DNA from: an uncultured Fusobacteriaceae bacterium
Lineage (GTDB): Bacteria; Fusobacteriota; Fusobacteriia; Fusobacteriales; Fusobacteriaceae
DNA: 64,000 nt
Reading direction: 5' to 3'
Assembly: GCA_947072665.1 (NCBI GenBank)
Contig: CAMTIW010000001.1
Location: 1 to 64,000, forward strand
Of this stretch, positions 55,351 to 63,794 are shown piece after piece. Made by a program: the position numbers and the translations under genes. Below the pieces are notes generated by a model that did not search any database, had not been told where the DNA came from, and was given only the letters and a program-made list of their open reading frames with translations. Position 1 is the first letter of the stretch, and every line of letters begins with the position of its first letter.

Positions 55351-56244
55351 TTACAAAGATATTGCAAGTAGAATTGAATTAATTTTTGTTTCATTGGAAT
55401 CAGATCTAGAAGTTAATACTATAGGAGCTGAAGCACCTAATATTATTCCTGCACTATGAGATTTTGAAAAATAAATCATAGATTTATATAAAATATTTCC
55501 AGATTCTATTTCTGGAACCATTAAAATATCAGCATTTCCTCCCACTGGGTGAGTATACCCTTTATGCTTTGCTGCCTCTTGTGAAATAGCTACATCTAAA
55601 GCTATTGGACCAGCTATTAAACAATCCTTTATTTCCCCTCTTTCATTCATTGCTTGTAATTCAGCAGCATCTACTGTGGCTGGCATTTTTTCAGAAACTT
55701 TCTCCTTAGCGCAAAGACAAGCAACTTTTGGATTTTTATACCCCAGTTTTTTCATAACATCCACTGCATTTATTATAATTTTTCTCTTTTCATCTAAAGT
55801 AGGTGCGATGTTCATAGCTGAATCTGTTACTAAAAAAGGTCTACTATACCCATCAATATTAAACATTCCTATATGAGAAATAAGATTCTCTGGAACTCTT
55901 AATCCAATTTTAGGGTCTAACACAGCTTTTAATATAATAGAAGTATCCACTAATCCTTTCATAAGTACATCAGCTCTACCACTTGAAACTAATTCTACAG
56001 CTTTTCTAGCTGCTTTCACCATATCTGGAATATCTATAATTTGATATCTATATATATCTATATTTAAATTTTTAGCTATTTCTCTTATTTTTCGTTCATT
56101 TCCTACCAAAATACAGCTTACTACTCCAGTAACTCTAACCACTTCTAAAGCTTCCAAAACAACTTCATCTTCAGCACAAGCTACTGCTAAAATTTTGACT
56201 TTTTTCTTTTTAGCTTCTATCATTAAGTTCGAAAAAAATTTCAC
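55351..56244 (-). CDS. ptb: Phosphate butyryltransferase
   Basis: A 297-residue phosphotransacetylase-family enzyme that converts acyl-CoA and phosphate to acyl-phosphate for Buk. Blocks: ILAVACAEDEVVLEALEVV, GRADVLMKGLVDTSIILKAVL, SHIGMFNIDGYSRPFLVTDSAMNIAPTLDEK (cited in part) and VGGNADILMVPEIESGNILYKS. GTG start with AGGAG 7 bases upstream. It is preceded by a 36-bp perfect palindrome in the gap to the leucine dehydrogenase gene. Confidence 0.94.
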   Translation of the reverse strand: MKFFSNLMIEAKKKKVKILAVACAEDEVVLEALEVVRVTGVVSCILVGNERKIREIAKNLNIDIYRYQIIDIPDMVKAARKAVELVSSGRADVLMKGLVDTSIILKAVLDPKIGLRVPENLISHIGMFNIDGYSRPFLVTDSAMNIAPTLDEKRKIIINAVDVMKKLGYKNPKVACLCAKEKVSEKMPATVDAAELQAMNERGEIKDCLIAGPIALDVAISQEAAKHKGYTHPVGGNADILMVPEIESGNILYKSMIYFSKSHSAGIILGASAPIVLTSRSDSNETKINSILLAISL

Positions 56245-56272
56245 GTGTCCACTCCTTAATTTAATTCTTAAT

Positions 56273-56308
56273 ATAACCTAGAGAGATTATATAATCTCTC
56301 TAGGTTAT
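56273..56308. repeat. 36-bp perfect palindrome in the leucine dehydrogenase-ptb gap
   Basis: Arms ATAACCTAGAGAGATTAT and its exact complement meet with no spacer. It starts a few bases behind the dehydrogenase stop. No strong T run follows on the minus strand, so it may be a partial terminator, an mRNA processing/stability hairpin or a protein site. Confidence 0.8.
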
Positions 56309-56315
56309 ATTATAT

Positions 56316-57425
56316 TTATCTAGGTATATAAGTTGCTCTTACATTTTTCATAGTTTCAATTCTTCTCTCTGCAAATGTATCAGCTGCTTTAGAAACTGCT
56401 ATTCCTTCTTTTTTAGCAATGGAATAAATCTCTAATAATCTATCATAAATTAAATCTACATCATTCATTGCACTTTCAAAAACATAACCACCTTGTTTTA
56501 ATTCATGATAAACATTTATTAATCCACCAGCATTTATAACATAGTCTGGAGAATAAAGAATTCCTCTATCTTTAAGCATATCCCCATGACGAGCTTCTTT
56601 TAAAACATTATTAGCCGTTCCTGAAACTATTTTAGCCTTTATTGTAGGTATCGTTTCATCGTTTAATACAGCTCCTAATGCACAAGGACAGAAAACATCT
56701 ACATCCAAACTATAAATATCTTCTGGTTTAACAAACTCCACTTCTGGATACTCTCTTTTTAATCTTTCTATATAATCTTCATTTATTTCTGTAAAATATA
56801 TTTTTTTTACTTTTTCATCATACTTTTTCCAATTATTAACATCACTGTAATTTCCAAGTAAATATTTAATTAAATAATATCCTGTCTGTCCTGTTCCCTG
56901 TACAGCAAAACTTTTTCCATGAATAGAAGGAGAACCATAAACTTCTTTAAGAGCTGCTCTTACACCCATAAATGCTCCCCAAGCAGTAACTGGAGATGGA
57001 TTTCCTGATTTTCCAGGTAATCCAACTACATGATCCGTTTCCATTGATAAATATACCATATCTTTAGTCGCTGTATTTACGTCCTCTGCAGTTATATAAC
57101 GACCATTTAAACTTTGTACATATCTTCCTAAAGCTCTAAAATAAGCTTCACTTTTAACTTTTTTAGGATCCCCTATAAGAACAGTTTTTCCTCCACCTAG
57201 GTTTAATCCTGCACAAGCCGCTTTATATGTCATTCCTCTTCCCAATCTCAATGCATCTAAAACAGCATCTTCTTCTGTGGCATAATTCCAAAGTCTAGTT
57301 CCTCCAAGAGCCGGACCTAAAGTCGTATCATGGATGCAAGTTATACCTTTTAATCCTGTTGTTTCGTCATAAAAATAGATTAATTGTTCATGATTAAATT
57401 CTTTCATATACTCAAATTTGTTCAT
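56316..57425 (-). CDS. Leucine (branched-chain amino acid) dehydrogenase
   Basis: A 369-residue Glu/Leu/Phe/Val dehydrogenase that oxidatively deaminates leucine, valine or isoleucine to 2-oxo acids using NAD. N-terminal catalytic part: IHDTTLGPALGGTRLW, MTYKAACAGLNLGGGKTVLIGDP with the catalytic lysines; C-terminal Rossmann domain: SFAVQGTGQTGYYLIKYLL. Length matches LeuDH (about 365) better than PheDH. It heads the unit with ptb and buk, resembling the Bacillus bkd operon without the 2-oxoacid dehydrogenase, which must be elsewhere or replaced by a ferredoxin oxidoreductase. Confidence 0.92.
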   Translation of the reverse strand: MNKFEYMKEFNHEQLIYFYDETTGLKGITCIHDTTLGPALGGTRLWNYATEEDAVLDALRLGRGMTYKAACAGLNLGGGKTVLIGDPKKVKSEAYFRALGRYVQSLNGRYITAEDVNTATKDMVYLSMETDHVVGLPGKSGNPSPVTAWGAFMGVRAALKEVYGSPSIHGKSFAVQGTGQTGYYLIKYLLGNYSDVNNWKKYDEKVKKIYFTEINEDYIERLKREYPEVEFVKPEDIYSLDVDVFCPCALGAVLNDETIPTIKAKIVSGTANNVLKEARHGDMLKDRGILYSPDYVINAGGLINVYHELKQGGYVFESAMNDVDLIYDRLLEIYSIAKKEGIAVSKAADTFAERRIETMKNVRATYIPR

Positions 57426-57580
57426 TCACTTCCTCCTAAAATTTTATTTCCAACAAAACCCTTATTACAGTATTATATTACTACATTTAAAACTAAAAAA
57501 CAATATATTATTCTAAAAAAGAATATATAAAAATATTATAAACGAAATATAATAAAAGAATAGTTCAAAAAATAAGAAAA

Positions 57581-57621
57581 AAATAAGGAATTTAAACGAA
57601 ACAACATTAAATTCCTTATTT
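57581..57621 (-). terminator. Terminator behind mnmA
   Basis: Fifteen-base arms AAATAAGGAATTTAA / TTAAATTCCTTATTT (near perfect) followed by a T-rich run on the minus strand. The rest of 57426-57660 is A+T-rich leader of the dehydrogenase gene without another clear element. Confidence 0.75.
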
Positions 57622-57661
57622 ATATAAAAACACGATATAGTATTTATATAATATATCATAA

Positions 57662-58729
57662 TTATATTATAAAAGCACTTGCTACAACTTTATTTTCATT
57701 ATCATACAAAACAATCCCCTGGCCTGGAGTTACTGCTCTAACCATATTTTCTATCATTGTTACTTCTATTTTATTTTCACTTAAAACTCTAATTGAACAA
57801 CTATGAAGTATATCTCTTGATCTTGTCTTTGCAAAAAGTTCAAGTGTTTCTAATTCTTTAACATTATCCACTGTTAAAAGATTTAAATCCACTGCTATAA
57901 TTTTATTTTTAAATAATTCTTCATTACTTCCAACTACAACTTCATTTTTTTTAGAATCTAATGCAACTACATAAAGAGGTTCTTCTTGAGCAATCCCTAA
58001 CCCTTTTCTTTGACCAATTGTATAAAAAGAAATTCCATTATGTAAACCTAGTATTTTCCCTTCTTTATTTACTATATTTCCTTTTTTAGTGGCTTTTCCA
58101 GCTGATTTTTCATTTAAAAATTCTTTTAACATTCCATCCTCTACAAAACAAATTTCCTGAGAATCTTTTTTATCATGAACTCTTATACCTAATTCTCTTG
58201 CTAATTCTCTAACCACAGGTTTTTCTAATTCTCCTATAGGAAAAATTATATGCTGTAAATTCTCTTTTTTTATTTGTGATAAGAAATATACTTGATCTTT
58301 TTTTGAATCATTTCCCATGGCTAAAGTACCATCTTTCATTTTAGCATAATGACCTGTTGCCATAAATTTAGCTCCTAGAGATTTTGCAAACTCAAGTAAC
58401 TCTCCAAATTTAACATATCTATTGCAGACCATACAAGGATTAGGAGTTTTTCCTTCCATATATTCATCTACAAAATAATCCATTACAGTAGTTTTAAATT
58501 TTTCTGTTACATCACATAAATAATATTCAATTCCTAACTCTTCACAAACTTTTTTAGCATCTTTGTCTGCATCTTTACATGTTTTCATAGTTATTCCAAT
58601 AATCTCATAACCTTGTTTTTTCAATAGATAAGCTACAGTAGAACTATCAACACCTCCACTCATTGCCACTGCTATTTTAATATTTTTATTCTCTTCTTTA
58701 TATTTTGTTAATTCATTTATATTTATCAT
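57662..58729 (-). CDS. mnmA: tRNA-specific 2-thiouridylase MnmA
   Basis: A 355-residue PP-loop enzyme that thiolates U34 of tRNA-Lys, -Glu and -Gln. PP-loop IKIAVAMSGGVDSSTVAYLL, catalytic cysteines in TPNPCMVCNRYVKFG and DSQEICFVED, plus FYTIGQRKGLGIA and the C-terminal barrel (RAVTPGQGIVLYD). The ribosome site GGGGG is somewhat far (about 13 bases) from ATG 58729. It follows the LysE-type gene closely and is ended by a hairpin. Confidence 0.95.
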   Translation of the reverse strand: MININELTKYKEENKNIKIAVAMSGGVDSSTVAYLLKKQGYEIIGITMKTCKDADKDAKKVCEELGIEYYLCDVTEKFKTTVMDYFVDEYMEGKTPNPCMVCNRYVKFGELLEFAKSLGAKFMATGHYAKMKDGTLAMGNDSKKDQVYFLSQIKKENLQHIIFPIGELEKPVVRELARELGIRVHDKKDSQEICFVEDGMLKEFLNEKSAGKATKKGNIVNKEGKILGLHNGISFYTIGQRKGLGIAQEEPLYVVALDSKKNEVVVGSNEELFKNKIIAVDLNLLTVDNVKELETLELFAKTRSRDILHSCSIRVLSENKIEVTMIENMVRAVTPGQGIVLYDNENKVVASAFII

Positions 58730-58746
58730 AACTTATATTTATCCCC

Positions 58747-59430
58747 CTAACCTAACACTCCAAAATTATCTATACAATGTTTTATTGCAGTTATAAGTGT
58801 CACAATCCCAAAAATCAAAATCACAACTCCTGCTATCTTCGTTATTTTTACCAATGTTCCAGTATTTATTTTTTTTTTCCAATGATACAATATATATGTT
58901 GTAATGAACCAAAGAGTAGCCCCCCCTATAAATATTCCAGTAGCAAAAAAACATGCTGATAAAATCTTAGTTTCTAATTCTGTTGGAAGAGTTATCTTCC
59001 ATATTTCAGAAACTTTTAGCCATCTATCACTTATTGTATACACACCAATTATCACTAAAATACTAGTAATGTTTACCATGGAAACTAAAAATGTAGTAAT
59101 ATAATTTTGAAAGAGATTTCTTTCTTTCTTTTCTATCTTTGCTGCTGTAGGATTTTTAAAAAATTTTTTAACTCCAACAACTATTAAAAACACACCAATT
59201 CCACTAGTTAAAAACGGACCATATTTTTCAATATCTTCTCTTAAAATATTTATAAATAAAAAAGCTATTATACCATATATCAAATCCACTGTAACCATCC
59301 CTAATGCAGAAATATATCCTTCTTTCTCTCCTTCAACAAGAGTTTTTTCCATACAATATATTCCTATTGGTCCAAAAGGGAGTGATAAAACTAAACCTGT
59401 TACTATTCCTTTTAAAAAAAGTGTAAACAA
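58747..59430 (-). CDS. LysE-family amino-acid/efflux transporter
   Basis: A 227-residue membrane protein with about six helices. The N-terminus VTGLVLSLPFGPIGIYCMEKTLVEGEKEGYISALGMVTVD is typical of LysE/RhtB exporters (only the family pattern, not the substrate, can be read). TTG start with GGGGGT 7 bases upstream. It lies between udk and mnmA in the same orientation; no functional link is obvious. Confidence 0.85.
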   Translation of the reverse strand: MFTLFLKGIVTGLVLSLPFGPIGIYCMEKTLVEGEKEGYISALGMVTVDLIYGIIAFLFINILREDIEKYGPFLTSGIGVFLIVVGVKKFFKNPTAAKIEKKERNLFQNYITTFLVSMVNITSILVIIGVYTISDRWLKVSEIWKITLPTELETKILSACFFATGIFIGGATLWFITTYILYHWKKKINTGTLVKITKIAGVVILIFGIVTLITAIKHCIDNFGVLG

Positions 59431-59481
59431 AATTTTACCCCCAAATCAATTATTTTCTAGTCGTCAATTGTTAACTCATTT

Positions 59482-60120
59482 TTAAACACTCTCTACTACA
59501 TCTTTTTGGAGATATCTCTTCAACTTTGCAATTATCATACTTATTGCTATTTTATTTTCGCCACCTCTTGGAATAATAAGGTCTGCATATCTTTTACTAG
59601 GTTCACAAAACTCTAAATACATAGGCTTAACAGTATTCAAATATTGTTTTTTTACTGAGTCAAAACTTCTTCCTCTTTCTTTTATATCACGTTCTATTCT
59701 TCTCAGTAACATTTCATCAGCATCTGTATCCACAAATATTTTTACATCAAAAAGGTCTCTTATTTCTTTCACAGCAAAAATTAATATTCCTTCTACAATA
59801 ACTATTCTTGAAGGTTTTAACAACATATTTTCTCCACTTCTAGAATGTGTTTTAAAATCATAAGTTGGTCTTTCTATGGTTATATCATTTTTTAAATCAT
59901 TTAAATGTTGTCTCATTAATTCAAATTCGATTGCATTTGGATGATCAAAATTTGTTAAAGCTCTCTCATCTACTGTTAAATGTAACAATTCTTTATAATA
60001 AGCATCTTGTTCTACAAGAACTGCATCCTCTTCACTAAAAGCTTTTACTAGATTATGTGCTACTGTAGTCTTTCCACTTCCACTTCCACCAGCCACACCT
60101 ATAAAAATACAATTTTTCAC
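59482..60120 (-). CDS. udk: Uridine kinase
   Basis: A 212-residue P-loop kinase that phosphorylates uridine and cytidine (pyrimidine salvage). Walker A GVAGGSGSGKTTVA, EQDAYYK, NFDHPNAIEFELM, PTYDFKTHSR, VIVEGILIFAVKEIRDLFD and DADEMLLRRIERDIKERGR. GTG start with GGAGG about 9 bases upstream. Length is normal (about 210). May cooperate with the nucleoside importer at 21216-24666. Confidence 0.96.
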   Translation of the reverse strand: MKNCIFIGVAGGSGSGKTTVAHNLVKAFSEEDAVLVEQDAYYKELLHLTVDERALTNFDHPNAIEFELMRQHLNDLKNDITIERPTYDFKTHSRSGENMLLKPSRIVIVEGILIFAVKEIRDLFDVKIFVDTDADEMLLRRIERDIKERGRSFDSVKKQYLNTVKPMYLEFCEPSKRYADLIIPRGGENKIAISMIIAKLKRYLQKDVVESV

Positions 60121-60389
60121 CTTTTTTGACCTCCAAAATTATTCGTTTTACCCAGCACTGCCTTTTCTTTATCTATATTAACAAACATAAAACTAAACTG
60201 AACTTCTTCTATTATATATTAAAACAAAAAAAATATCAATAATTATACAACTTTATTCTTCTCTTGAAAATAGGCAAAAATTAATTTTATATTTTTATCC
60301 AAAACTATCTCTTTATCTTTATTGAAAAATTATGTATAATTAGAGGTAAAAAATTAATTAAAAAAATTATTTGTGAGGTGAATAAAATA

Positions 60390-60536
60390 ATGAATAGAAT
60401 AAATCTATCAGAAGAAGAAATTGATAAAAAAATTTTTAAAAGTTTGAATAAAATTCCTTTTGAAATGAAAAAAGTTAGAATTTATCTTTTCTTTTTAAAA
60501 TATTTTAATTCTCTAAAAAAAATTTTTAAAAAATAA
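60390..60536 (+). CDS. Small basic protein, 48 residues, unknown
   Basis: ATG at 60390 with GAGGTG 9 bases upstream opens a 48-codon frame: an acidic/polar start (MNRINLSEEEIDKKIFKSL) and a strongly basic, aromatic C-terminal half (YLFFLKYFNSLKKIFKK) that could be amphipathic and membrane-associated. It precedes the 98-residue gene by 36 bases on the same strand. No family is recognised. It is too short for length alone to prove coding; the ribosome site and the downstream gene are the evidence. Confidence 0.5.
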   Translation: MNRINLSEEEIDKKIFKSLNKIPFEMKKVRIYLFFLKYFNSLKKIFKK

Positions 60537-60572
60537 TTTTTATAAAAAAATATTTTTAAAGGAGCAAATATT

Positions 60573-60869
60573 ATGTTTACTGAAAAAACACTTGCAAGAA
60601 TAGGTAAAATTTCTGATGCATTTTCTAGAAGAGGTTATGACTATTTAAAAGAAGATATTACTGAATTATTAGAAGAACAGCCTGATTTAGTTGAAAAAAT
60701 TGATAAAATAAAATTCAATAATATAGAATTTTTTAATGATGATAAATTAAATTCTATTGGATTTACTTTGGAAGATACTCAAGTTGAATTTTTTATTGAA
60801 ATGGGTGAAGATGAAGATGGTCCTTGGTATGAAGCCACTGCGGAAGTTCTATATTTTGGTGGAGAATAA
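60573..60869 (+). CDS. Small acidic protein, 98 residues, unknown
   Basis: A 98-residue, strongly acidic cytoplasmic protein with AAAGGAG before ATG 60573 and a terminator behind it, so it is a genuine gene. Sequence FTEKTLARIGKISDAFSRRG, a central acidic helix (LLEEQPDLVEKIDKI) and a C-terminal beta-like part ending MGEDEDGPWYEATAEVLYFGGE. I recognise no family and propose no function. It forms a small plus-strand unit with the 48-residue frame. Confidence 0.75.
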   Translation: MFTEKTLARIGKISDAFSRRGYDYLKEDITELLEEQPDLVEKIDKIKFNNIEFFNDDKLNSIGFTLEDTQVEFFIEMGEDEDGPWYEATAEVLYFGGE

Positions 60870-60880
60870 TTTATTTATAA

Positions 60881-60921
60881 AAAAAAGGTAACCCTAGAAA
60901 TTTTTAGAGTTACCTTTTTTT
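60881..60921. terminator. Bidirectional terminator (98-aa gene / ptsG)
   Basis: Arms AAAAAAGGTAAC / GTTACCTTTTTT with inner CTA/TAG pairing, between convergent genes. Confidence 0.85.
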
Positions 60922-60925
60922 ATTT

Positions 60926-62407
60926 TTAAAGACTTTTTAAATCATTTGCAATAAATTGAGCTTTAGCTCCAAATATAACTTGAACTCCATTTTGTCCAAC
61001 TTTTAAAACACCAGCTGCACCTAATTTTTTAAGTTCAGAATCATTTACTAATGCTGTATTTTTTACTTCTATTCTCAATCTTGTGATACAAGCATCTATA
61101 TTTACTAAATTATCTTTTCCACCTAAAGCACTTTGAACTAAAATTGCTAAATCATGATTTTCAATAACAGTTTTTTCTTCATCTGCGTCAACACTCATAT
61201 CTTCTCTTCCTGGAGTCATTAAATTCCAAGTTCTAATAGCAAATCTAAATCCAAAGTAATAAACTACTGCTAAAACTAATCCCACTATTACAGCAATTGG
61301 CCAATTAGTTACAAAACCTTCTGAACCTGGTAATATTCCAAATACAGAGAAATCAATAGCTCCTCCAGAGAATGTCATTCCAATTCTAACATTGAACATA
61401 TTCATTAACATAAATGATGTTGCTGCTAAAAGACAGTGAATTCCATATAAAACTGGTGCTACAAATAAAAATGAAAATTCTAAAGGCTCTGTTATTCCTG
61501 TTAAAAATGAAGTTAATGCTGCTGAGAATAATAATCCTCCAACAATTTTTTTATTTTCTGTTTTTGCTTCATGGTACATTGCTAAAGCTGCTGCTGGTAA
61601 TCCAAACATCATAAATGGGAACTTACCAGTCATAAATTTACCTGCACCTTGATAAGTTGCAGATGAGAAAGTCTGAACGCCATCCTTTAACATAGCAAAC
61701 CAAATTGCTTGGTCTCCATTTACTACTACTCCTGCTTTATTTGTATATTCTCCAAACTGGAACCAGAATGGTGCATAGAATATATGATGTAATCCAAATG
61801 GTATTAAAGCTCTTTCCACTAATCCGAATAAAAATGTTGATACATTTGTATTTCCTTCGTTAGCAATTGAAGATAAAGATGCAAGTCCTGTTTGAACTGG
61901 TCCCCAAATTATTGGCATGGCAAGTCCTACTAAGAAAGCTACTACTGCTGTTACTATTGGTACTAATCTTTTCCCAGAAAAAAATCCTAAAAAAGCTGGA
62001 AGTTCTGTTTTATGGAAATAATTATACGATACTGCAGCTATTATACCTGCTATTAAACCACCAAAAACTCCTGTTTGAAGAGTTGGAACTCCCATTACAA
62101 GTGCATATTTTCCACCTGCTGCTGCCATTTCTGGTGTTATTCCAACTACCATTCCCATTGTTGTATTCATTATTAAAATAGCTACTACTGCTGCTAAAGC
62201 TGCTACTCCATCTCCACCTACTAATCCTATAGCTGAACCAACTGCAAATAACAGTGGTAAATTAGCAAATATTACTCCCCCTGCAGATTCCATCATAGGG
62301 ATACCTAATTTATTTCCAAAAGCTAAAAATAAACCTGCTGCTGGAAGTATGGCAATTGGCGTCATTAAAGCTTTACCAATTTTTTGAATTTGTGCAAAAA
62401 CTTTCAT
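60926..62407 (-). CDS. ptsG: PTS glucose permease EIICB (PtsG-like)
   Basis: A 493-residue glucose-family permease. EIIC domain: [109 protein letters not shown] (in part); EIIB domain with phospho-cysteine Cys440 in [12 protein letters not shown]. No EIIA domain. Overall closer to E. coli PtsG than the permease at 6721-8358. Monocistronic, with its own promoter and a GGAGG ribosome site. N-acetylglucosamine is a possible alternative substrate. Confidence 0.92.
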   Translation of the reverse strand: MKVFAQIQKIGKALMTPIAILPAAGLFLAFGNKLGIPMMESAGGVIFANLPLLFAVGSAIGLVGGDGVAALAAVVAILIMNTTMGMVVGITPEMAAAGGKYALVMGVPTLQTGVFGGLIAGIIAAVSYNYFHKTELPAFLGFFSGKRLVPIVTAVVAFLVGLAMPIIWGPVQTGLASLSSIANEGNTNVSTFLFGLVERALIPFGLHHIFYAPFWFQFGEYTNKAGVVVNGDQAIWFAMLKDGVQTFSSATYQGAGKFMTGKFPFMMFGLPAAALAMYHEAKTENKKIVGGLLFSAALTSFLTGITEPLEFSFLFVAPVLYGIHCLLAATSFMLMNMFNVRIGMTFSGGAIDFSVFGILPGSEGFVTNWPIAVIVGLVLAVVYYFGFRFAIRTWNLMTPGREDMSVDADEEKTVIENHDLAILVQSALGGKDNLVNIDACITRLRIEVKNTALVNDSELKKLGAAGVLKVGQNGVQVIFGAKAQFIANDLKSL

Positions 62408-62489
62408 TTTTCCTCCTAAATATTTTTTTAATAATTAATTATTAGTAATAATATCAATCCTATAAATTAATTCTTTTCAACTATGTATA

Positions 62490-62518
62490 ATAATACCATA
62501 TTTGTTATTGTTCGTCAA
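62490..62518 (-). promoter_or_regulatory. Predicted ptsG promoter
   Basis: Minus strand: -35 TTGACG (62513-62518), 17-base spacer ending TGG, -10 TATTAT (62490-62495). Confidence 0.6.
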
Positions 62519-62616
62519 TTTTTTTTAAAAAATTCGTATACTATTTTATAGTAATTATTAAAATCAAAACATATTGTTTTAAATAGGAACTTTGCTATTT
62601 TCACATATCAAACATA

Positions 62617-62658
62617 TAAAAATGAGGCTTCTTCCAATTTTATGGAAAAATCCTCATT
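62617..62658 (-). terminator. Terminator behind porin gene
   Basis: AATGAGG / CCTCATT outer arms and TTCCA / TGGAA inner arms, then a T run on the minus strand. Confidence 0.75.
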
Positions 62659-62678
62659 ATATTTTACTACTTATTTAA

Positions 62679-63728
62679 TTAGAAAGAATAGTTAAGTCCT
62701 ACAAAAGTCCACCACATATCGATGTCTTGCTTTCCTTTATTAGCACCATTTTTTATATCTCTTGTTTGGTCGTCATAAGCTACACCTACGAAAGATGAAA
62801 GATTATCTTTAATTTGAATATTAGCCATAAGTTCATATCTGATTCTGTCCCCAGCATCTAAAGTCCATGCCTCTTCCTTTAAGTTATTTCTAAAAGTTTT
62901 TTCTATATTGTATCTAATTCTTGGCATAATTGTTATCTTATCTGTCGCTTTCCAAATTAACATTACTCTAGCTTGATAATCGTTCATTCTATAAGCATCT
63001 TTCCCACCATAGTTTTCACCTGTTACATATAATGTTGTATTTAAAGATAAAGTTTCTGTTAATTTAAATGTAGGTCCAAAATCTCCCTCATAGTAATTTC
63101 CATCAGATTTAGAAGTTACCCCTGTAACAGCATCTGAAGCTTTATCTTTATCATGACCTACTACAAACCAACCTGCAAATAAACCGTCAAAATGATTCCA
63201 ATCAGTTCCTAATTCAAATCTGTCTCTTTTTGAATCTTTATACCAAGTAGTCTGTGACCAATCTCTTGTTCTCTCTTCATTTCTATATTTTAAATTAAAA
63301 GCTTGGTTTGCAAATAATTGATACCTAACTTTCCAATCTACTCTTGTAGCTTCCCATTCAGCACTATCAGATTTTAAAGATATATCTCCACCAAATCTTC
63401 TTTCTACATTTAAATCTAAAGTCCATTTCCCTTTACTTGCAGATACTCCAGTTCCTATGAAAGTTCCATCTTCATTATCTCCACCAGTTAATTTAGATCC
63501 ATTATCAAAATCCTCTGTCTCTAAATATACTCTTGCCCCAAATTTCCATTCTGGTGATTTAGTTTCAGATATTAATTCAGGTATTCCTTCTTCTGAAGAC
63601 TCCTCTAACATTACTGGTGCTACTACTACAGGTTCTTGTATAGCTATTGGCTCTGCTATAACTTCTTTAGCTGATACAGTTGTTCCTACTATTAATAAAG
63701 CTCCTAAAAACAATGATAATTTTTTCAT
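62679..63728 (-). CDS. FomA/OmpG-like outer-membrane beta-barrel porin
   Basis: A 349-residue outer-membrane protein: signal peptide (about 1-20, VSA|KEV), a Pro/Val/Glu-rich periplasmic or plug-like stretch (20-58), then a barrel of alternating strands (WKFGARVYLETED, WTLDLNVERRFGG, FNLKYRNEERTRDW and so on) ending in the C-terminal strand TFVGLNYSF with terminal Phe, the BAM recognition signal. It resembles the major porins of Fusobacteria. Substrate unknown. Monocistronic, with a consensus promoter (63766-63794) and terminator. Confidence 0.87.
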   Translation of the reverse strand: MKKLSLFLGALLIVGTTVSAKEVIAEPIAIQEPVVVAPVMLEESSEEGIPELISETKSPEWKFGARVYLETEDFDNGSKLTGGDNEDGTFIGTGVSASKGKWTLDLNVERRFGGDISLKSDSAEWEATRVDWKVRYQLFANQAFNLKYRNEERTRDWSQTTWYKDSKRDRFELGTDWNHFDGLFAGWFVVGHDKDKASDAVTGVTSKSDGNYYEGDFGPTFKLTETLSLNTTLYVTGENYGGKDAYRMNDYQARVMLIWKATDKITIMPRIRYNIEKTFRNNLKEEAWTLDAGDRIRYELMANIQIKDNLSSFVGVAYDDQTRDIKNGANKGKQDIDMWWTFVGLNYSF

Positions 63729-63765
63729 TTTACTTCCCCCTGTTTAGTTTATTCGCTATGCATTA

Positions 63766-63794
63766 TTTATACTACTAGTTTCAAATAATGTCAA
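63766..63794 (-). promoter_or_regulatory. Predicted porin promoter
   Basis: Minus strand: -35 TTGACA (63789-63794), 17-base spacer, -10 TATAAA (63766-63771). The remaining 63795-64000 is A+T-rich with no gene; see the TAGACGAT repeats. Confidence 0.7.

Noticed and set aside
57500-57545. A/T hairpin upstream of leucine dehydrogenase as a regulatory element
   Set aside because: The arms are A/T-only and short; in DNA this A+T-rich such pairings are expected by chance.
58766-58954. Short frames overlapping the LysE-type gene
   Set aside because: They overlap a convincing membrane transporter and show no motif or ribosome site.
61414-62181. Plus-strand Leu-rich open frames opposite ptsG
   Set aside because: Low-complexity Leu-rich translation is the mirror of the membrane codons of ptsG; not a gene.
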